Of a stretch of 64,000 nucleotides of DNA, positions 56,901-64,000 are shown piece by piece. The stretch covers positions 53,417,882-53,481,881 of the forward strand of contig CM064430.1 in the NCBI GenBank assembly GCA_032690845.1, in the 5' to 3' direction. The notes below the pieces were generated by a model that did no database searches, was not told where the DNA came from, and saw only the letters and a program-made list of their open reading frames with translations. The DNA comes from Eleusine coracana subsp. coracana. Its lineage: Eukaryota > Streptophyta > Magnoliopsida > Poales > Poaceae. A program made the position numbers and the translations under genes. Numbering within the stretch: position 1 is the stretch's first letter; each line of letters opens with the position of its first letter.

Positions 56901-57640
56901 AGAGCCTTCGATACAATATGCTTGAGGCTACTAGACTAGGTAAAATCTTGGTGGTAGTCTTTCTAATTTTAAAACGTGACATGGACGATGGCTTTATAAA
57001 AAAATTAGACCTGCCGGGATAAGACCGTCCCAACGGTATTGCATTAAGAAGAGAGAACCTTCTCACGCAGGTCTAGAAAATTCCCGAACCCCTCTCCCCC
57101 TCTGACATGGTGACCTCTTTTTTGGCCCGTGTGAGAGCTTCATAGTGCACCAGCCTTTAAATCGGGAGCAAAGCCCGCACGAATTAGCTCCAGGCAGGAT
57201 CTTACACATGCTTTGGCTTAGGGGAAAGACGAGAGAATTTTTTTAATCTAGTCCGAAAAATTCGCTTCCAATAAAAATCAAAACCAAAACCTAGGAGTTG
57301 CTACTAAGGTACCTTAACACTACTGTAAAGGTCCGTTCACGGATGATGGCCTTATTGGGAAGGATCCATTGAGCAAGAAGATAGCTAGCAAGGCATTGCC
57401 TCAGAAATATATAGCGACATGGAGGTTGGCACGATCAGGATAGAATCTATTGAGCCAGTTAAATTAAGATCCTATATATCATGTAACCATTAATCATGTA
57501 ACTATGATGTTTTTTGTTTTTATTTCAAAATATTAGTTAAGAAACATAGTAATTAAATATTGTAAATAGAAAATAATTAATCTAGCCGCGCAAATTGCGT
57601 GGGCAACCTTGTTAGTTCCTTAAATTTCATAGTTTCACAC
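54000..57640. other. Intergenic, AT-rich
   Basis: No gene supported. It contains the second copy of the repeat seen at 8.84 kb. Short ORFs (e.g. 56113-56358 minus) have no domain. Confidence 0.5.
57003..57130 (+). repeat. Dispersed repeat, second copy
   Basis: 'Acctgccggg', 'acggtattgcattaagaag', 'ccttctcacgcagg' and 'cccgaacccc' occur in the same order and orientation as at 8.84 kb. Confidence 0.55.
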
Positions 57641-57669
57641 CCTTTTGGAACACCATTAATGATTCCTGA

Positions 57670-58340
57670 TCATTTTTCTACAAAACTCCTGTACGAGTAT
57701 CGTATTCGAGTCCTTCGGTGTGGTCAGATCGTTTTGCGGCAGCGTCGCCAGGGTGAGCGGTTTGGTGGAGCAGTCCATGTCCTAGTGCAGGTTTACCCTG
57801 TGTGGATCTATCGTGGTGGTAATTCGGCCACGCCGGCAGCATCTTGGCCTCCGAGACCCGCGTCACGTCGTAGCCATCGACCATGGCGAGGGAGATGGAT
57901 GTACGGCATGACGTCGGCGGGTACTCCACTATCAACTCGATGGACCAGTCCATTCCGTGTCGAAAGACGCGCTGCTGAACTGGGCGCTTGTGCTCCTCGC
58001 CTCGCCAACCACCGCTCGAGTCTCGCCCGTCGACGCACGTGACCGGCGGCTTGAGGTTGCGGTCGCCGCCGTTCGTGGCCTGGGCTCAGTCCCACGGGGG
58101 AGAATGGCGTTCCCGACCATACACAGCACCCTCTCGACTCGAGTGCGTCGTCAGCCGGCAACATCATCTCCTTGTACTTGTACACACCTTCGAACACTAC
58201 CTGGAGCGCGGCGAACCCGGAGCCGAGCTCGAAAACGCCGGCGACACGTGCGGTTCCATATATACGCGGGCAGCAGTGTCCACGCGTGACGTTGACAGCG
58301 GTTCGAGCATCTCCTTGGTCAAATTTTGATGTTAACAATT
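57670..58340 (-). pseudogene. DUF2921 fragment, minus strand
   Basis: Minus-strand frames give FELGSGFAALQVVFEGVYKYKE, RVLCMVGNAILPRG and MDWSIELIVEYPPT. They correspond in order to FKISPGETKLRIVLEGVY, RVLCMVGRAHLPM and MDCSIEMRVEYPPT of the intact gene. At least two frame changes occur, and the whole C-terminal membrane part is missing. The large middle of the protein has been deleted, joining the first lobe directly to the second. Confidence 0.8.
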
Positions 58341-58975
58341 AATTTTTCGTTTGCACCATGGTGCCTGTGCACCAGGGAGGGCTTAAGTAGCTTCGCCAGT
58401 GTACGTGCGTGAACATGAACCACGCGACCGTTCATGAAAGACCGCCGGTGCATCAGGAAGTTGACGCCACGGCCGAAGAGAGCACGGACTGGCAGTGTCG
58501 GGCAACGGGCGACGTCTACAGAGCGGGATGAATGGGCCTGGCATCATTGGACGGAAGCGGCTGTGCCGGGACTGGGACGACGTGGTTGCGCGCAGAGACA
58601 TATCAGGAGCAAGGCAATGATCTGAAAGGTTGAAGAGACGGCCTTTGTGACCTCCATCAGCAAGTAAATTCCGGGTGGGCACAGAACTGGACATGGTTCT
58701 TACTAAGCACCATTTATGTTTCTTTTTTCATATTTTCTAGTTTTCAATCAGCTGAAAGTTTTCAGTTAATGGTTGTTGCTTTGTGTTTTAATTTTTTTAG
58801 AATTTTCTGTATAATAATTATAAATCATTAAATCTAGATCTAATGACTTAAGAAGATGTCTAAACTTTCAGTCAGCTGAAAATTAGCAATTTTTTTTTTC
58901 TCCCGAAAGTCCTTATTACCGATTAGGCTGGTATACGGCTATCCACGCAGGAATAAAAAATCTGCTGCTGCATTA

Positions 58976-59680
58976 GTGACCGGGGAAACCGCCGGCACGT
59001 GCTCATGTGGCTCTGTATCTTCAGGATCAAATCAAACGCGAAATAAACTAAATCAAGTCATAGATCAGAAATCGAGCTCTGGACTAATCGTGCTCGTGCT
59101 CCACCTGCGCGTCACGTCGTCATCCTCCTATCCCCTTCGCCCAAGTGACCAAGCTCACGACTACCTCCGTTTCGCCGACGTCAAGGACCGCTGCAAGTCC
59201 GTGCTCGCCTCTGCGGCCGGGCTAAGCGATGACGCCTACCGGACCACCACAGTGAAGCGTGAGTTGTCCTTCGACAAGGGCGACTGGCACCAGGCCGCCG
59301 GCGGACGCGCGCCGTTGGTGCCGTTCGACGTCTTGATCGGGCGGCCGCAGCTGGACCCGCTCTCCCTTAGCTTGCGACGTTTGTGGTCACGCACGTCGAC
59401 GACGAGCGACGTGCAGGGACAGCGGTCAACGTCAGCGGCGTCCTCGTCGCGCCGGATGAGACGGTTGGGTCGCCGGAGTTCCGGGTCGCGCCTCTGTCTG
59501 AGCACCCGTACACGGCGGCGCGCCGCTCAGGGCTGAGCACGACGACGCTGTCGGCCGAGGGCGTATGGAACGCGTCGGCAGGACAGACATGCCTGGTGGC
59601 GTGCCGCGGCACGGGCAACAAGTCGTGCCACTTCCGAGTGTGCCTTCACATGCCCAAGTCGTGTTGCTGATCTTCGTGGC
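58976..59680 (+). pseudogene. DUF2921 fragment, plus strand, internally deleted
   Basis: It starts like the intact gene (DYLRFADVKDRCKSVLASAA, KRELSFDKGDWHQAAGG) and shifts frame near 59375. It continues TFVVTHVDDERRAGTAVNV, then jumps from SPEFRV to HPYTAARRSGLSTTTLSAEG. In the intact protein these segments are about 240 residues apart (about 164 and 403). It ends shortly after CHFRVCLHMPKS, with no membrane domain. Confidence 0.85.
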
Positions 59681-61004
59681 TTCCGCCGCCGCCCGCCGGA
59701 TCCCCGGCGCCGGTGTGCTCGACTCGAGACACCACCAAAGGGGGTGGGTGGTCGGTGTTTCATTTCCCGACCACCACCTGGGTACGCGGAAGCCGTCGGA
59801 TTCATATCCTGCGGTTGGGATCAAGCAGCGGAGGCCCCCAATTCAACGAACGAACAGAGCAGCGAGCATCACGTGTCGTCGTTGTCCCGCCGCTCTGCTC
59901 CACCGGTATTACAAACTCTCGCCTTCGTCCAGGGCATAGGTTATTGACGGCGAGCTAGTTCGTCCTGGACCGATGAGGTAGAGCTGGGTAATAATAAAGA
60001 CCGAGTAGTGCCTCCAACTGCAGAATTCCACAGCGTGCTTCGACGATTATCATCTTTTCTGCTCAAACAGCTCATGCATCTTGTCAAGGTCGTCATGGCG
60101 ACCTGATGATGGAGCGAGCAGCCATCGAATTTAATCCTGCAAAACTTTGGCCCCCTTGTATGCGTGGAAATTGGCTAAGCACAAATGGTCCTATATATAT
60201 ACGTATATACACATCCATTACAACTGCACAGTAGAGACAGCATTTTGGAGAGAGTTAAAAATAAATTAAACTGCATGACAATCTCCATTAATAACTGAAT
60301 TTTATCCCTACACCGGGCAGCCAAATGTGTTCGTCTGCTATTTCGTTATTTGGCTCGGAGAGGATTACACAAACCATACCCAAAAAAACCCAAGACAGTG
60401 TTCTGAATGGATTCAAACTAACGGTGGATCTGTGTCATAATTTATTCAGCTCTGCTTCCACTGGCTCCTCTGGCCCTTTCTTCAGCGCTATCAGAAACTT
60501 TTCACCTTCTCTTATTCTCGACAGAAGCTAACTGGACAGTGACAAGCTGTCGTTCTTTAAATCCGGAATGCAACTAGCAATAGCTCAAGAGAGGTGGTGG
60601 ACAAGAAACCAGCTAGAGAACTAAACAATGATGCTACTGTTGTTTTGTTTTCTTCCAGTATCCCAATGGTTTCAGCTACAACATATAGTAGCTCCTCGAT
60701 TTGAAGTTACTCAATTTATTCAAAACCTGAATGATCTGTTCATTGGTAGCCCAAAGAAAGAAAGATAGAAAGAAAGAAAAAGAAAAAATCGCACTCAGTC
60801 ACATATCTTGTTGCACAGCCACCGGTCTCATATTTCCCTATTTGTAGGGAGTGGTTTTATTTATCAGTTTATTGTTTATTTTACTGTACACCATCATTGC
60901 AGTTTGACTCATGATATTTTGGTGAGTGGTCAAGTTTCAGCTCATCCTATTGATTGTTGATTCACTTGAGAGGATATGGTTTTTAAAGAAACATGGTACA
61001 TACA

Positions 61005-61150
61005 TAGACACTTATATATACATACAAACACTCACTCATCTGAACACACATACATCTACACTCTACCCCTATGAGCACTAACGATAGACTGAGTCGCTCA
61101 TGTATCGAGATTTATGAAGTTACTATAGACGTCTCGTTATCGTGGTTTAG
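61005..61150 (+). repeat. Dispersed grass repeat, copy 3
   Basis: An aca-rich run, 'cctatgagcactaacgatag', 'actgagtcgctca', 'gagatttatgaagttac' and 'gacgtctcgttatcg' appear in the order known from grass genomes and as at 3.7 kb. Confidence 0.55.
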
Positions 61151-62015
61151 GATGGTGGTCGCGGTCACCAACAACGAGCATTTAGATTGAGTGAGGTAGT
61201 CACCAACAACGACGGCGAGCAGCAGCGAGCGGCTAGTAGTGGCGAACCAATATCCTATAAATTTAGGTTTTCTTCTACCACTGTCGCACGCGGCGAACCA
61301 AATTTCTATATAAACCTTTCAGCCAATGAAAACCCTGGCCCATGGACCAAAACATTTTAGCCCATCCATTTACAACTTGTTCGGAGTCACTCCCAACCTA
61401 TAAATTAGCATCTTTGTGCTATACATGTGCGTGAAAAGGTATCAATGCTTAGTAATGTGCGTTTCTGGTCGAATGGAGAAATAGATGTCTTTGTGCTAAA
61501 GCATTTTATGTAAAGGAATTAGTGCATACCACAAAAATAGGTGTTTTAATAAGAAAATTGTGTTTCTGGCAGATATTAATAAGATTCTCTGACAGCCTCA
61601 ATGACGGCTGCTTATGTAAGGACAGGAATTAAAGTCATAAGTTTTTTATTTCCTATTTACCAGCATGTTGTGCTAGTTACCTCATCCATTTTGTAACCTT
61701 TTTATGCTTGTTTACTAGCAATTAGTCAAAGATGATCAGTGGCATGTACATACTCAGTATTGTATGTGTATCTATTGAACTTCATCCATTTTGTAATAAT
61801 CATTGCTTAGACTATTTGAACTACAATCTAAGATTTCAAGTTATTTCTTTGTGGTATGTTTGATTAATATTATCTGCTACCAAGATTTTAAGTGTGTTTT
61901 TCATTTTGTACCATATCTGAACTGCAGTGCGTGTGGAGAGAAAGAGAGAGGTGCTTGCTGCAATGCGTATAGAGAAAGAGAGAGAGGGGGTAATTGATGC
62001 ATTGTGTATAGAGAA

Positions 62016-62021
62016 ACAGCC

Positions 62022-62068
<47 letters not shown>
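62016..62068. repeat. GA microsatellite
   Basis: About 25 AG units in a row. Confidence 0.95.
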
Positions 62069-62070
<2 letters not shown>

Positions 62071-62452
62071 ATTCTAATATCACATTGTTCTATATTTCAT
62101 TTAAATGTCTAAACACCCAAACAACATTTAGAATCTAATTCTAAGAATGAGTTTATTTGTACATCCAAACACAAAAATTGAAATGAGTTTGATTCTAGGT
62201 AATTCAACTTGTATAAAATTTTAGCAAAAAATATGGATTTCTTTATTTGGTTTATTCAACAATGTCAGTTTTGACAGAGGAGACGATTGGGTGGAGTGGT
62301 TTGCCCTTGATCTTGTGCCCCAAATGCAGAAAGAAATGTGTTAAAGAGCAGACCAATAATGATGGTAATAAAAGAAAAATAATGGGAAAGTGTTCTACGG
62401 TTGTGAGGTGAAAATTCCTAACAAACACACCTGCTAGGGCCCACATATCAGC

Positions 62453-62760
62453 ACCCCTAAACATTGATTATGTTTTTGCTATTCATGCTGCAGTCATGTG
62501 GGTTATTCATGTGGAAAGATGCCTACAAACACCCCTAAATATTGATTATGTTTTTGCTATTCATGCTGCAGTCATGTGGGTTATTCATGTGGAAAGATGC
62601 CTACAAAAAACAGCTGGTTAAAGCTTGTCAAGAGCTGGAGATCCTATGAGTTGAGAATGCTAAAGTGACGAGCATTGTTGCCAATCATCAAGCTCAGATA
62701 CATGCACTGGTTATGAACCTGAAAAGTGGCAACCAAGAAGGTCAATTTCATTGGATTCGT
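62453..62760 (+). pseudogene. GRF-type zinc-finger remnant with duplicated exon start
   Basis: After an acceptor-like ctgcag the plus strand reads SCGLFMWKDAYKKQL and, past one TGA, VENAKVTSIVANHQAQIHAL, a coiled-coil-like stretch. C-G-x-F-x-W-x-D is the C-terminal half of plant GRF fingers. The acceptor and the first codons lie in a 77-bp tandem duplication (units start at about 62454 and 62531). The upstream half of the finger was not found. Confidence 0.45.
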
Positions 62761-63780
62761 TTCCAGTGGCTTGTTTTAACTGCTGAAACACACATTTAGT
62801 ATCATACAACGAGGTCAAATTTTATGTATGTTGATTTTTCCACTCAAACATTTGTGGCATAGTATATTGACATCCAGTGTTGCCTATGTGCTAAAACATT
62901 GAGTGTTTGCTTGATGAATTGCATTTTTTTATGTAGACAACAACAACGTTGTGGCTGAGGCCTTCCATAGAAATTGCAGGTGTAAGAATATTGCTTAGTG
63001 CACTTTTTTCATAGTAGCTTACTACATATGTTTCAGTTGAAGATGTGGCTAATGGACGGTCTGACCCATCTGAAGGTCCATATTTCACTTACCCTCACAC
63101 ATTCTCAATTTCCTATTAGCGTGCTATTTCGTTTGCTGAGATGATTTTTTTCATAAATAGGAGGGTCACCCTATGACTGTGGCTGTGGCTGCCCCTCAGT
63201 CTGTGAGCCAGACTATATGAGTGCATGTTCTATCATGTAAGTGCATACAATTGGCATACATTGCTTTATATACTGAGGTGCAAACTCGGCTATTTTTTAT
63301 GAACTTTTGTTTTTTGTCAACCAAGGTCACCTTAACAGTTGTGTCTTGTTGCAACTTAGGCTGCCCCATAAAACACGAGGTTGATTATGCACTTTATGTG
63401 GATGGTTGGATATATTGTATCTTTACTCATCTAGTACTTAAAGTTAGTCATTGTGCCTAGTTTCATGGATGTCCAATGGTAGTAGTATTGTGTATGAAGT
63501 GATTTAGTTGTTTTGGTCATAGAGACATGTAACATCCAAACGTAATTGGACTTGTCCATGCCCAAATCCTTATCGTATATGCCTAAATAGAACTTTAATT
63601 AAATAGAAAATCTCGGCCCACTACAACTCTAGAAAGCTTAACGGATCACGCCCCTCTGCTTTATCTGAAGTAAAAAATACGATCTCAATTCATTACAAAA
63701 TCTCTGCCCAAGTACAACACTAGGTTAGTTCATGGAGGTGGTATATGGATGGGAAATCAAACACATATTTATGTGATACA
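62761..63780. other. Intergenic or gene remnant
   Basis: AT-rich; possible continuation of the GRF remnant, but no domain is readable. Confidence 0.35.
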
Positions 63781-63998
63781 CACATTCTGAGGGGTATAGA
63801 CAGATTCAGATGGTGGCCTCTGGAATGGGCTGAAAGGTTTCAGCCTGGTTTGACACTAGTTTGGTTTGGCCCCACATTCTGAGGGATATAGACAGATTCA
63901 GATGGTGGCGTCTGGAATGGGCTAAAAGGTTTCAGCCTGGTTTGACACTAGTTTGGTTTGGCCCATTCCAGAGGCTGCAATCTGAATCTATCTATACC
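63781..63998. mobile_element. Foldback element with duplicated left arm
   Basis: A 92-bp unit starting 'cacattctgagggg' at 63781 repeats at 63873. The start of each unit (ggtatagacagattcagatgg and 'cctctggaatgggc') is matched in reverse complement by the last 38 bases (63961-63998). The result is a hairpin-forming element with two left arms and one right arm. Flanking duplication cannot be checked because the window ends. Confidence 0.7.
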
Positions 63999-64000
63999 AT

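Larger units (their letters stand above)
59960..62440. other. Intergenic with microsatellites and a dispersed repeat
   Basis: Holds a GAAA-type tract (60758-60788), a third copy of the dispersed repeat (61005-61150), and a GA microsatellite preceded by 'tagagaaagagagag' short repeats. No gene is seen. Confidence 0.5.

Noticed and set aside
1..64000. CRISPR arrays, operons, prokaryotic regulatory elements
   Set aside because: The window is plant nuclear DNA with introns and eukaryotic transposons; no regularly spaced repeat-spacer pattern was seen.

Overview
This is nuclear DNA from a flowering plant, almost certainly a grass (Poaceae). The evidence is GC-rich exon starts beside AT-rich intergenic DNA, GT-AG introns, TATA promoters, grass-type gene families (L-type lectin receptor kinases, DUF295-like F-box fragments, DUF2921 membrane proteins) and several plant transposon families. 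I cannot name the species from sequence alone.

Layout: (1) 1-3.5 kb: an F-box 5' fragment (minus), its upstream region carrying a 381-bp insertion, and a broken lectin receptor kinase. (2) 5.1-7.1 kb: an intact tandem lectin receptor kinase. (3) 7.5-9.7 kb: LINE remnants. (4) 11.7-22.6 kb: a small gene for a free-standing subtilisin-propeptide-like (I9) inhibitor. Its second intron holds a 9.76-kb Mutator-like element (MULE) with 9-bp target duplications, long terminal inverted repeats, a decayed transposase, a nine-exon plant mobile domain (PMD) gene and a convergent GRF-type zinc-finger gene. A 430-bp Helitron lies inside its left terminal repeat. (5) 23.5-28 kb: a long-TIR Mutator-type foldback element, a TG microsatellite and tandem repeats. 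(6) 28.3-30.6 kb: a frameshifted subtilase, followed by a second, degraded copy of the F-box upstream block. (7) 31-39 kb: mostly intergenic, with a candidate solo LTR and local duplications. (8) 39.8-43.0 kb: intact seven-exon 5-formyltetrahydrofolate cyclo-ligase. (9) 43.8-44.5 kb: a minus-strand basic protein with a GTE-like tail. (10) 47.2-48.3 kb: a minus-strand BES1/BZR1 transcription factor. (11) 50.6-59.7 kb: one intact DUF2921 membrane protein and two rearranged DUF2921 pseudogenes. (12) 60-64 kb: intergenic DNA with a GRF-finger remnant whose exon edge is duplicated, a GA microsatellite and a terminal foldback element.

Functionally, the intact host genes are a receptor kinase (cell surface signalling), the I9 inhibitor (secreted protease control), a folate-recycling enzyme, a brassinosteroid-response regulator and an unassigned membrane protein. 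They do not form a pathway. The most interesting object is the three-gene MULE in the inhibitor intron, where the transposase reading frame and the PMD reading frame share one exon. All calls come from reading the sequence; no database search was run.
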